The notes under the pieces are model-generated. The model did no database searches. It saw only the letters and a program-made list of their open reading frames with translations, and was not told the DNA's origin. From the NCBI RefSeq assembly GCF_003602005.1, contig NZ_QZWD01000001.1:112641-176640 (forward strand): a DNA stretch of 64,000 nt. The letters are read 5' to 3'. The stretch is from Salinisphaera sp. Q1T1-3 (GTDB lineage Bacteria; Pseudomonadota; Gammaproteobacteria; Nevskiales; Salinisphaeraceae). Each line of letters starts with the position of its first letter. The first letter of the stretch is position 1. Shown in pieces: positions 55,823 through 63,916 of this stretch. The translations under genes were made by a program, and so were the position numbers.

Positions 55823-56460
55823 CAACAGAGCAGTCGCATCACTACATCCGGGATGGACGCGCGATCTATGAAAAATCGTTCGCCATCATCGCCGAAGAGA
55901 CCGATCTGTCGCGATTCCCCGCGGATCTGCGCGATGTTGCGGTGCGCATGATCCATGCCTGCGGACAGACCGATCTGGTCGACGATATCGCGGCCTCGGC
56001 GGACGTCGCTGCGGCGGCCCGGGACGCGTTGGCCGCCGGCGCGCCGATTCTCGCGGATAGCGAGATGGTGGCCCACGGCATCACCCGCAAGCGTCTGCCG
56101 GCCGACAATGCCGTCATCTGCACGCTGCGCGATCCGCAGACGCCGGCCATCGCTGCGCGGCTCGGCAATACGCGCTCGGCGGCGGCGCTCGAACTCTGGG
56201 GCGATCATCTGGCCGGTGCCGTGGTCGCGATCGGCAATGCGCCGACCGCATTGTTCCATCTGCTCGATCTCATCGCTGCCGGCGCCCCCCGACCGGCGGC
56301 GGTCGTCGGGGTGCCGGTCGGCTTCGTCGGGGCGATCGAAAGCAAGGCAGCGCTGGCGGCCAACGATCTCGACCTGGCATGGCTGACGGTGCACGGCCGG
56401 CGCGGTGGCAGTGCGATCACCGCGGCCGCCATCAACGCGTTCGCGAGTGACGCGATATGA
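55819..56460 (+). CDS. cobH: Precorrin-8X methylmutase CobH
   Basis: A 213-residue enzyme that moves a methyl group from C11 to C12 to give hydrogenobyrinate. Conserved blocks: the catalytic histidine in VRMIHACGQTD, DSEMVAHGI and NAPTALFHLLDL, GVPVGFVGAIESK. Starts at TTG overlapping the cobG stop, after GGGGAG; ends in ATGA with cobI. Confidence 0.95.
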   Translation: MTTEQSHHYIRDGRAIYEKSFAIIAEETDLSRFPADLRDVAVRMIHACGQTDLVDDIAASADVAAAARDALAAGAPILADSEMVAHGITRKRLPADNAVICTLRDPQTPAIAARLGNTRSAAALELWGDHLAGAVVAIGNAPTALFHLLDLIAAGAPRPAAVVGVPVGFVGAIESKAALAANDLDLAWLTVHGRRGGSAITAAAINAFASDAI

Positions 56461-57197
56461 GCGGCGACGCGCAGACCGCCACGCTGTTCGGCGTCGGCAC
56501 CGGCCCGGGCGATCCGGAATTATTGACGGTCAAGGCCGTTAACGCGCTCGCGCGCTGCCCGGTCGTGGCTTATTTCTGCAAGACCGCCGGGCGCGGCAAT
56601 GCGCTGAGCACCGTCGCCGATCATCTGCGTGCCGATCACATCATGCTGCCGATGGCCTATCCGGTGACGACCGAGCTGCCTTACGACGGGCAGGCCTATC
56701 ACGATTGCATCGAAGCCTTTTTCGACGAGTCGGCGACGGCTGTGGCCACCCATATCGCGGCCGGCCGTTCGGTGGCCGTTCTTTCCGAGGGCGATCCGTT
56801 CTTCTACGGCTCGTTCATGCATCTGTTTGTGCGTCTGCACGATCGGGTGCCCACCGAGGTCATTCCCGGTGTGCCGGCCATGCTGGCCGGAGCGGCCCGC
56901 CTGCCGCGGCCGATCGCGATGCGCGATGATGTCCTGTCGGTGATTCCCGGCACGTTGCCGGATGTCGAGCTCGGCGAGGCCCTGGCCATCGCCCAGGCAG
57001 CGGTCGTGATGAAGGTCGGCCGCAATCTGGCCCGGATCCGGGCGGCGCTGGATGCCATCGGGGCGACCGAGCGCGCCTGGTACGTCGAGCGTGCCAGCCA
57101 GGGGCGGGAACGCGTACTGCCGTTGTCCGAGGTCAGCGACGATCGCGCCCCGTATTTCTCCATGGTGCTGCTGCCCGGTACCGGTAAACGACTGTGA
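56457..57197 (+). CDS. cobI: Precorrin-2 C20-methyltransferase CobI
   Basis: A 246-residue SAM-dependent methyltransferase that makes precorrin-3A. The class III methyltransferase motifs GVGTGPGDPELLTVKAV at the start, LSEGDPFFYGSFMHL and EVIPGVPAMLAGAARL are present. Coupled to cobH (ATGA) and cobJ (GTGA). Confidence 0.94.
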   Translation: MSGDAQTATLFGVGTGPGDPELLTVKAVNALARCPVVAYFCKTAGRGNALSTVADHLRADHIMLPMAYPVTTELPYDGQAYHDCIEAFFDESATAVATHIAAGRSVAVLSEGDPFFYGSFMHLFVRLHDRVPTEVIPGVPAMLAGAARLPRPIAMRDDVLSVIPGTLPDVELGEALAIAQAAVVMKVGRNLARIRAALDAIGATERAWYVERASQGRERVLPLSEVSDDRAPYFSMVLLPGTGKRL

Positions 57198-57973
57198 GTG
57201 CAGGCACGGCAGAAACCGGCTGGCTGGCTGTGGTGGGCACCGGGCCCGGTCCGGATCGTTGGCTGACACCCGAAACCGCCGCGCTGGTCGCCGCGGCGAC
57301 CGACCTGGTCGGCTATGGCCCGTACGTCGCGCGTGTCGGCGGGGCGCATCATCGACGCCACGGTTCCGATAATCGCGAGGAACTCGCGCGGGCAGCCCAC
57401 GCGCTCGATCTGGCGGCCTCGGGGGCACGGGTGGTCGTGGTCTCGGGCGGCGACCCGGGCATCTTCGGCATGGCCGCGGCGATCTGGGAGGCGACCGAGC
57501 GAGCCGCGCACGACCGATGGCACGGCGTTGCCATCCATATCGCGCCGGCCGTCTCGGCGATCCAGGCCGTGGCGGCGGCCGCGGGCGCACCGCTGGGCAA
57601 CGATTTCTGTGTGATCTCGCTGTCCGACAATCTCAAGCCGTGGTCGCTGATCGCGCAGCGGGTCGAGGCCGCCGGACTCGGCGACTTCGCGGTCGCCTTC
57701 TACAACCCCATCTCGCGTGCCCGCCCGTGGCAGCTCGGTCAGGCGATGCAGATACTCGCTGCCCATCGCACGCCGCACACGCCCGTGGTCGTGGGTACGG
57801 CGATCGGCCGGGGCGATCAGCAGCTCACGCTGACCGACATGTCGGCCTTCTCACCGGATCAGGCCGACATGCGCACGCTCGTCATCGTCGGCAATTCGAC
57901 GACCCGACAGCTGGCCGCCCCCGACGGTCGTCAACGTGTCTATACGCCGCGATGTCACCCGGCGGATTTCTGA
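57194..57973 (+). CDS. cobJ: Precorrin-3B C17-methyltransferase CobJ
   Basis: A 259-residue SAM-dependent enzyme that contracts the ring while methylating C17. It shows VVGTGPGPDRWLTPE, DLVGYGPYV, VVSGGDPGIFGMAAA and NPISRARPWQ. Starts at GTG overlapping cobI; its 3' end overlaps the 3' end of the opposite-strand cobK by 19 bp. Confidence 0.94.
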   Translation: MSAGTAETGWLAVVGTGPGPDRWLTPETAALVAAATDLVGYGPYVARVGGAHHRRHGSDNREELARAAHALDLAASGARVVVVSGGDPGIFGMAAAIWEATERAAHDRWHGVAIHIAPAVSAIQAVAAAAGAPLGNDFCVISLSDNLKPWSLIAQRVEAAGLGDFAVAFYNPISRARPWQLGQAMQILAAHRTPHTPVVVGTAIGRGDQQLTLTDMSAFSPDQADMRTLVIVGNSTTRQLAAPDGRQRVYTPRCHPADF

Positions 57974-58707
57974 TGCCTGTCGAGTGCGGCCATCAACCAG
58001 GCGAGGTCGTCGAAGTGATGATCCGGCCGGGGCAGGGTCGGCCGCTCGATCATCAGGACGGGAACGGCGAGCTGACGTGCGGCATCAAGCTTGCTCTGCA
58101 TGGTCGCGGCACCGCTGTTCTTGGTCACGAGCACATCGATCGCATGATCGCGCAGCAGGGCCATCTCTTCAGCGACCGAAAACGGCGGGCGTGCCTCGAT
58201 CCATCGTGCACGGGCCAGACAGGCAGCCGCGGCAACGGGCTCGATGCTGCGCACGAGCCAATCCTTGTCATCGACCGCGGCGAACGCCGACAGGCTACGT
58301 GCCCCCACGGTGAGAAACACGTGCCGGCCGAAATCGGCCAATCGTGCCGCGGCGTGTTCGGTATCGACCACGGGATGCCAGCGATCGCCCGCCTGCGGCC
58401 GCCAGGCCGGGCGCTCCAGACGCCAGACCGGAATACCGGTCCGACGACCGGCCGCGACGGCGTGATGCGACATGCGCGCCGCGAAGGGGTGTGTGGCATC
58501 GATCAGACAGTCGATCGCGTGGCGCCGCAGATATCGCACCAGCCCCGCGATACCGCCGAACCCGCCACGGCGCGTTGCAAGCGCGAGCCCCGCGGGCGCG
58601 CGCGTGACGCCGGCCAACGATATTTCGGCGTCGATATCGCGGCGTTCGGCAAGACACGAGGCCAGGCGTCGTGCCTCACCGGTGCCGCCCAGAATGAGTA
58701 AACGCAC
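57955..58707 (-). CDS. cobK: Precorrin-6A reductase CobK
   Basis: A 250-residue NADPH-dependent reductase. The N-terminal LLILGGTGEARRLA, the middle DCLIDATHPFAARMSHHA, the FLTVGARSLSAF block and C-terminal VTKNSGAATMQSKLDAARQLAVPVLMIERP are CobK-specific. The true start is the GTG before RLLILGG; the frame stays open far upstream by chance. It interrupts the plus-strand series: overlaps cobJ at the 3' end and is only 28 bp from the divergent cobL start. Confidence 0.93.
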   Translation of the reverse strand: MRLLILGGTGEARRLASCLAERRDIDAEISLAGVTRAPAGLALATRRGGFGGIAGLVRYLRRHAIDCLIDATHPFAARMSHHAVAAGRRTGIPVWRLERPAWRPQAGDRWHPVVDTEHAAARLADFGRHVFLTVGARSLSAFAAVDDKDWLVRSIEPVAAAACLARARWIEARPPFSVAEEMALLRDHAIDVLVTKNSGAATMQSKLDAARQLAVPVLMIERPTLPRPDHHFDDLAWLMAALDRHQKSAG

Positions 58708-58735
58708 AACGACCTCGCGGCAAGAGACAGGCGCA

Positions 58736-59995
58736 ATGTCACCCGAGCGGGCCGGCGACGTCCAGCCCTGGTTGTCGCTCATCGGCCTCGGGCTCGATGG
58801 CTGGGCCGGTCTGGGCACGGCTGCCCGACAGGCGATCGAACAGGCCGAGCTGATCGTCGGCGGCGAACGCCATCTGGCGATGCTGCCGGCCGATATCGGC
58901 GGGCAACGACTCGTCTGGCCGCGGCCGTTCTCGGCCGGTATCGACGCCGTCGTGGCCCGGCGCGGCGCGCCGGTCGCGGTACTGGCGACCGGCGATCCGT
59001 TCTGGTTCGGGGCCGGCGCGACGCTGGCGCGCCACATTCCGGCCACGGAGATGCAGAGCTGGCCGCAACCCGCGGCGTTCCAGCTCGCCGCGCAACGGCT
59101 GGGCTGGGCGTTGCAGCACGTACAGTGCCGCTCCTTGCACGGCCGGGCGACCGAAACGCTGTTGCCGTCACTGGCCGAAGGCCAGCGCCTGCTGGTGCTG
59201 TCCTGGGATGCCAGCACACCGTCGAGCGTCGCGGCGATACTCACCGAGGCCGGTTTCGGGCGCTCGGCGCTCGTTGTCCTGTCGAACATGGGCGGCGCCG
59301 ACGAACAGCGCCATGCCGGCACGGCACGCACGTGGACCGACGGGCCGATGGCCGATCTCAACGTGCTGGCGATTGATTGCGTGGCCGATGCGCCCCGAGC
59401 CACGCCGGATCCGCGTCCGGCCCGTAGTGCCGGCCGCCCGGACCATCTGTTCGAGACCGACGGTGTGCTCACCAAGCGCGAGGTCCGCGCCACGGTGTTT
59501 GCACTGCTCGCCCCGCGGCCCGGCGAGCGGCTCTGGGACGTGGGGGCCGGCTCGGGGGCCATCGCCATCGAATGGCTGTTGGCCGACCCGGATGTCCAGG
59601 CCGTCGCGATCGAGCAACGCGCCGACCGAGTCGCCGCAATCCGGGCCAATGCCAAGGCGCTGGGCGTGCCGCACCTCGAATGCGTCGTCGACTCGGCGCC
59701 GGCCGCATTCAAGACACAGACGGCAGCGCCCGATGCGATCTTCATCGGGGGCGGGCTCACCGGGCCGACATTGCTGTCCGCCTGCCGGCAACGACTCGCG
59801 CCGGGCGGGCGTATCGTGGCCACGAGTGTCACCGTCGAAGGCGATGCCGTACTGGCTCGGGCACACACGACGCACGGTGGGACACTGCGTCGCATGGCCG
59901 TATCCCGCGTCGAGCCGCTCGGACGCTTTGCCGGTTGGCAGCCGCTGCGCCCGGTGACGATCTGGTCCAGCTGCAACGACGAGGACGAGTCATGA
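58736..59995 (+). CDS. cobL: Precorrin-6Y C5,15-methyltransferase (decarboxylating) CobL
   Basis: A 419-residue fusion enzyme. The N-terminal CbiE-like half (LSLIGLGLDGWAGLG, VLATGDPFWFGAG) methylates C5. The C-terminal CbiT-like half (from about 235) with LTKREVRA and the SAM motif LWDVGAGSGAIAIEW methylates C15 and decarboxylates. The 28-bp gap to cobK must hold the divergent start signals. ATGA overlap with cobM. Confidence 0.94.
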   Translation: MSPERAGDVQPWLSLIGLGLDGWAGLGTAARQAIEQAELIVGGERHLAMLPADIGGQRLVWPRPFSAGIDAVVARRGAPVAVLATGDPFWFGAGATLARHIPATEMQSWPQPAAFQLAAQRLGWALQHVQCRSLHGRATETLLPSLAEGQRLLVLSWDASTPSSVAAILTEAGFGRSALVVLSNMGGADEQRHAGTARTWTDGPMADLNVLAIDCVADAPRATPDPRPARSAGRPDHLFETDGVLTKREVRATVFALLAPRPGERLWDVGAGSGAIAIEWLLADPDVQAVAIEQRADRVAAIRANAKALGVPHLECVVDSAPAAFKTQTAAPDAIFIGGGLTGPTLLSACRQRLAPGGRIVATSVTVEGDAVLARAHTTHGGTLRRMAVSRVEPLGRFAGWQPLRPVTIWSSCNDEDES

Positions 59996-60768
59996 CCGTG
60001 CATTTCATCGGCGCCGGCCCGGGTGCGGCCGATCTGCTCACACTGCGTGCCCGGGATCGCATCGCCAGCTGTGGTTCATGTCTGTATGCCGGCTCGCTCA
60101 TCCCTGAAGGCGTGCTGGCCCACCTGCCGTCGGGCGTTTCCGCGATCAATACGGCTGGCATGGCGCTGGAGACGATCATCCAGCACATGATCCGGGCGAC
60201 AGCCGATGGCCACGATGTGGCGCGCCTGCAATCCGGGGATCTGGCGGTCTACAGCGCGCTGTCCGAACAGCTCGCGGCGCTGACATCTGCCGGCATCGCG
60301 TACACGCTGACGCCGGGCGTGCCGGCGTTCTCGGCTGCTGCCGCGGCACTCGGTCAGGAACTCACGCGTCCGGAAATCGCCCAGTCGCTGGTGATCACCC
60401 GGGTCGAGGGGCGTGCCTCGGCCATGCCGCCGGGCGAGACGTTGGCGCGTTTCGCTGCCACCGGCAGCACGCTGGCTCTGCATCTGTCGCTACACCGTGC
60501 CGAGACGATCACGCAGCGTCTGCTGCCGCATTACGGCGTGTCGTGCCCGGTGGCCGTGGTACAGCGGGCCTCCTGGCCGAACGAACGCATCGTGCGCGCC
60601 ACGCTCGGCACGCTTGTCGACACGCTCGATCGCGCGCTGACCACACGTCGCAGCGCCATTCTTTTCGTCGGCCCGGTTCTGGCCGCGCGATCGGACGCGA
60701 CGCTGGCCCGCAGCGCTCTGTACGACCCGAAGCACGTCAGTACGCATCAGTGGGCGCACGAGGATTGA
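59992..60768 (+). CDS. cobM: Precorrin-4 C11-methyltransferase CobM
   Basis: A 258-residue SAM-dependent methyltransferase. Motifs VHFIGAGPGAADLLTLRARD, CLYAGSLIPE, RLQSGDLAVYSALSEQ and TPGVPAFSAAAAALGQELT are those of CobM/CbiF. Translationally coupled to cobL; ends 37 bp from the convergent cbiD. Confidence 0.95.
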   Translation: MTVHFIGAGPGAADLLTLRARDRIASCGSCLYAGSLIPEGVLAHLPSGVSAINTAGMALETIIQHMIRATADGHDVARLQSGDLAVYSALSEQLAALTSAGIAYTLTPGVPAFSAAAAALGQELTRPEIAQSLVITRVEGRASAMPPGETLARFAATGSTLALHLSLHRAETITQRLLPHYGVSCPVAVVQRASWPNERIVRATLGTLVDTLDRALTTRRSAILFVGPVLAARSDATLARSALYDPKHVSTHQWAHED

Positions 60769-60805
60769 TTCCGCTGCGTGATCGACGACGATCGCGCGGG
60801 CCGGC

Positions 60806-61909
60806 TTATCGATCACGGGTATATCGCGCGATCACGCGACCCGGTTTGTCGATCAGCCACACATCGAGCGCGATGTTCGGTGGCAGATAACGGGCAGCGG
60901 CCGCCCAGGCACAGGCGGCCACCGCATCGGCGAGGGCCACACCGGCGGCATCTGCCTGCGATAGGGCCTCGAGGCTCGTGTTGCTGGCGCGTATGCGGTC
61001 GTGGAGCCGGGTGCCCGGGGGCGCGCTGCGATCGGCGAGCCAATCGAAATCCACGCCCCCGCGCCGGCTGTGCAGGTCGAGCCGCCCGGTCGCCAGCTTC
61101 GAGAACTTGCCGAAGCCGCCGATGAGCGTCAGGCGGGCGACCGGGACGCGGCGCAGATATTTCAGCACCGCCCCGACGAAATCGCCCATTTCGATGATCG
61201 CCATCGGCGCCAGCCCCAGCGCCTCCGCGGCCACGCCTTCGCTCGTGCTGCCGGTACAGGCGGCGATATGACGCTGCCCGTTGGCCCGGGCCACATCGAT
61301 GGCCTGATGGATCGAGGCGATATAGGCCGCACAGGAAAACGGCCGCACGATGCCGGTCGTCCCCAGAATCGACAGCCCGCCCACGATGCCGAGGCGAGCA
61401 TTCATCGTCTTCAGTGCGATGCGATCGCCGTCGTCGATGCCGATCGTCACATCGAAACCGCCAGCATGACCGTAGGTCTCGGCGGCTTCGACGAGATGGG
61501 TCTCGATCATCTGCCGGGGTACCGGATTGATCGCCGGCTCGCCCACGGCCAGGGCCAGGCCCTCGCGCGTCACGGTGCCCACGCCGGCACCGGCATGAAA
61601 GACGATGCCCGGCGCGGCGCGCAGCGCCAGGCGAACCCAGACCCGGGCGCCGTGTGTGGCGTCCGGATCGTCGCCGGCATCCTTGATGAGACCGACCTCG
61701 ACGCGCTGATCGGAGGTGGGCCATCGGCAGTCGTGTACAGCCAATTCCGCCGTGCGCCCGCGTGGCAGTGTCAGCGACACCCGGCCGGGCAGATGACCGG
61801 AAAGAAGACGATGCGCGCCGGCCACCGCGGCTGCGGTGGCCGTGGCGCCCGTCGTCCAGCCCGTGCGCAGTGTCCGGGGGCTCGGGTGCTCGGCCGACGG
61901 CATCTTCAT
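60806..61909 (-). CDS. cbiD: Precorrin-5B C1-methyltransferase, CbiD type
   Basis: A 367-residue methyltransferase of the CbiD family. The N-terminal LRTGWTTGATATAAAVAG, VGTVTREGLALAVGEPAINPVPRQMI, NARLGIVGGLSILGTTGIVRPFS and LTLIGGFGKFSKLATG are diagnostic. It replaces CobF, which is not present in the window, within an otherwise CobG-type (aerobic) set; the same mix is known in pseudomonads. Confidence 0.95.
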   Translation of the reverse strand: MKMPSAEHPSPRTLRTGWTTGATATAAAVAGAHRLLSGHLPGRVSLTLPRGRTAELAVHDCRWPTSDQRVEVGLIKDAGDDPDATHGARVWVRLALRAAPGIVFHAGAGVGTVTREGLALAVGEPAINPVPRQMIETHLVEAAETYGHAGGFDVTIGIDDGDRIALKTMNARLGIVGGLSILGTTGIVRPFSCAAYIASIHQAIDVARANGQRHIAACTGSTSEGVAAEALGLAPMAIIEMGDFVGAVLKYLRRVPVARLTLIGGFGKFSKLATGRLDLHSRRGGVDFDWLADRSAPPGTRLHDRIRASNTSLEALSQADAAGVALADAVAACAWAAAARYLPPNIALDVWLIDKPGRVIARYTRDR

Positions 61910-61961
61910 GGCAACGCCTCAACGATACGAGACACCGGCATGATCGGCCATGCGATGCCGA

Positions 61962-63134
61962 TCAGTGTCGGTCGGCGCGTTCGGCGGTGGCGACATGGTC
62001 GGCGATGGTGCCACTCAGCGGCGCTCCGGCCCGCATGCGATCCCGCAGGGCAACCACTGCGCCGACGATCAACACCGCCGGGGCGGTCACCGTATGGCGC
62101 GCTGCGATCTGCGGCAGACTCCCGATTGTGCCCGTGAGCACGCGTTGCTCGGGTGTCGTGCCGCGTTCGATGAGCGCGGCCGGTGTGTCCGGATCCATGC
62201 CATGCGCGGTCAGCCGCGGGGCCAGATGCGCAAGCGCCATCACACCCATGTAGATGACGAGCGTCTGGTCACGGCGGGCCAGCCCCCGCCAGTCGTGCTC
62301 GAGCTCCCCATGTCGCCCGTGCGCGGTGAGGAATTGACAGCTCGAGGCGATGCCACGATGGGTCAACGGAATATCGGCATAGGTCGCACAACCCGAGCCG
62401 GCCGTCACGCCCGGTATGACACGGGTGGCGACGCCGGCCTCGGCGAGGGCGATCATCTCTTCGCTGCCGCGCCCGAAGACGAACGGGTCCCCGCCCTTGA
62501 GTCGCAGCACGCGATGCCCGCCGTGGGCCATTTCGATCATCAGCGCATTGAGCTCACGCTGACGGACAGCGTGATCGCCGCGTTGCTTGCCGACGAAGCG
62601 ACGCGCCGCACCGGCGGGCGCGTAATCGAGCAGGGCAGGGGCGACCAGGCGGTCGTAGAGCACGACATCGGCGCCGGCCAGGGCCTGTTGCCCATCCAGT
62701 GTGAGCAGCCCCGGATCGCCCGGGCCGGCGCCGACCAGACAGACCTGGGCATGTTGCCAGGGGTCGTCGCGTGCGGCCGGCCGGGCCGCGCTTTCGACGA
62801 GCTCGAAGTCGCCGCGCCCGGTGGTTGCATCGAGAAAAAGACGGCCGGCACGACGGGCCGCATTGCGCGCGACCGTGTTGATGGCGGCATCCGTATCGGT
62901 GGCGATCACCATCGAGGCATCGGCCACATCCTGAGGCGTGATGAGGCGCGGCTGCCAGTCGAGTTCGTGATCGACGATCAGGTCAGCCAGCGCCGGCGAG
63001 GGCGCGACACAGCACAGACGAATCTGTGCCCCGGAGCGTGACAGCGTGCCGAGCACGCGTTGTGTGTGGCGTGAATCGCCGACCACGAGCACGTGGTCAC
63101 GCGTGTTCGACAGCCGGAGCAAGGGAGCCGACAT
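61962..63134 (-). CDS. Uroporphyrinogen-III C-methyltransferase with reduced CysG-like N-terminal domain
   Basis: A 390-residue CysG-like fusion. The C-terminal SUMT domain (from about 129; VCLVGAGPGDPGLLT, LKGGDPFVFGRGSEE, VIPGVTAGSGCATYADIPLTHRG) is complete and makes precorrin-2. The N-terminal part (about 110 residues) is Rossmann-like (VLVVGDSRHTQRVLGTL, VIATDTDAAIN) but lacks the GGG dinucleotide fingerprint and the whole helical dimerisation/ferrochelatase domain of real CysG. Dehydrogenase activity is doubtful. ATG chosen over a GTG two codons upstream. Confidence 0.85.
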   Translation of the reverse strand: MSAPLLRLSNTRDHVLVVGDSRHTQRVLGTLSRSGAQIRLCCVAPSPALADLIVDHELDWQPRLITPQDVADASMVIATDTDAAINTVARNAARRAGRLFLDATTGRGDFELVESAARPAARDDPWQHAQVCLVGAGPGDPGLLTLDGQQALAGADVVLYDRLVAPALLDYAPAGAARRFVGKQRGDHAVRQRELNALMIEMAHGGHRVLRLKGGDPFVFGRGSEEMIALAEAGVATRVIPGVTAGSGCATYADIPLTHRGIASSCQFLTAHGRHGELEHDWRGLARRDQTLVIYMGVMALAHLAPRLTAHGMDPDTPAALIERGTTPEQRVLTGTIGSLPQIAARHTVTAPAVLIVGAVVALRDRMRAGAPLSGTIADHVATAERADRH

Positions 63135-63167
63135 GGGCACGACATACCGTCCAAGCGAGGCCCCAGT

Positions 63168-63629
63168 CTACGCCATCGGTCCAACAGCCGTTGCAGGCCC
63201 GCCGCAAAAACACGCGAACGCAGCAGTCGCCCAGGGCGATGACAGGCGCGGGCCCAGCAGCCGCGCGCGCCGGTAATCGACCTCGGCCATGGCAGCAACC
63301 GGGGCGGCGACCGAAGCGGCGACCAGAGCCGCAGCTTCGGCCACGCTGTCGACCCCCAGACGGGCCGCCACCGTCGGCGAGCGTGTCAGCACTCGGTCGG
63401 CCACGCCGGCGAGCGCCGTCGTCGACAGGCCCTGAACCGGACACCCCAGATGTCGGGCCAGCTGTCGTAGCGCGACGGCATCGCGGCGTCGATCGATCGT
63501 GGCGAGCATCGCGATCGGCGTTTCATCCAGGCCATGGGCCCGCCGCAGCTGCTCGACCAGAGCGATCAGGGCCGTCGGCGGCGCGTCCGGCCGACAGCCG
63601 ACGCCGAGTGCGAGACAGTCGATATCCAT
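63168..63629 (-). CDS. cobE: CobE/CbiG C-terminal-like cobalamin biosynthesis protein
   Basis: A 153-residue protein matching CobE (the CbiG C-terminal fold): ALGVGCRPDAPPTALIALVEQL at the N-terminus, ETPIAMLATIDRRRDAVALRQLARHLGCPV and the end EAAALVAASVAAPVAA. CobE is needed in the aerobic route but its chemical step is poorly defined. Start taken at the ATG of MDIDCLAL; longer readings run through the riboswitch complement. Upstream neighbour of the cysG-like gene with a 33-bp gap. Confidence 0.87.
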   Translation of the reverse strand: MDIDCLALGVGCRPDAPPTALIALVEQLRRAHGLDETPIAMLATIDRRRDAVALRQLARHLGCPVQGLSTTALAGVADRVLTRSPTVAARLGVDSVAEAAALVAASVAAPVAAMAEVDYRRARLLGPRLSSPWATAAFACFCGGPATAVGPMA

Positions 63630-63663
63630 ACCGTGATTATGCGCGTTTCCCACACACTCGGGT

Positions 63664-63692
63664 TTGACCGGTCGCAGCGGCCTGCCTAGACT
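63664..63692 (+). promoter_or_regulatory. Sigma70-type promoter of the cobalamin riboswitch transcript
   Basis: TTGACC (63664-63669) and TAGACT (63687-63692) are exactly 17 bp apart. The predicted start, about 7 nt later, coincides with the first conserved bases of the riboswitch. Confidence 0.75.
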
Positions 63693-63698
63693 CCGGCG

Positions 63699-63884
63699 GC
63701 AGGGTGCCCTGCGTTGAATATGGCAGGGATAATCGGGAAACGTGGTGCGCGCCGTGGGCGCAACGCCACTGCTGCCCCCGCAACGGTAGGCGAGACAGAC
63801 CTCACGAAAGCCACTGCGCAGACGCGCGGGAAGGCGTGAGGTCGGACCGGCAGAGCCGGTCACTCGCGAGCCCGGAGACCGGCC
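63699..63884 (+). promoter_or_regulatory. Cobalamin (B12) riboswitch
   Basis: All signature blocks are present in order: GGGTGCCCTG, GCAGGGATAATCGGGAA, TGGTGCG, GCCACTGCTGCCCCCGCAAC with GGTAG, GAAAGCCACTGCG, CGCGGGAAGGCGTGAGG and the B12 box GAGCCCGGAGACCGGCC. It reads on the plus strand and leads to the ATG 33 bp after its end, so adenosylcobalamin should repress that truncated gene. A GGGTGAG ribosome binding site close to the B12 box suggests translational control; no terminator stem with T-run is seen (CGTTTTTCG follows without a clear stem). Confidence 0.95.
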
Positions 63885-63916
63885 CTGTCGTTTTTCGTCA
63901 ACGTACGGGTGAGTAC

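Noticed and set aside
57955..60003. A 682-codon minus-strand frame containing cobK
   Set aside because: Only the last 250 codons are CobK-like. The upstream part is the antisense shadow of cobL and is Ser/Arg/Pro-rich.
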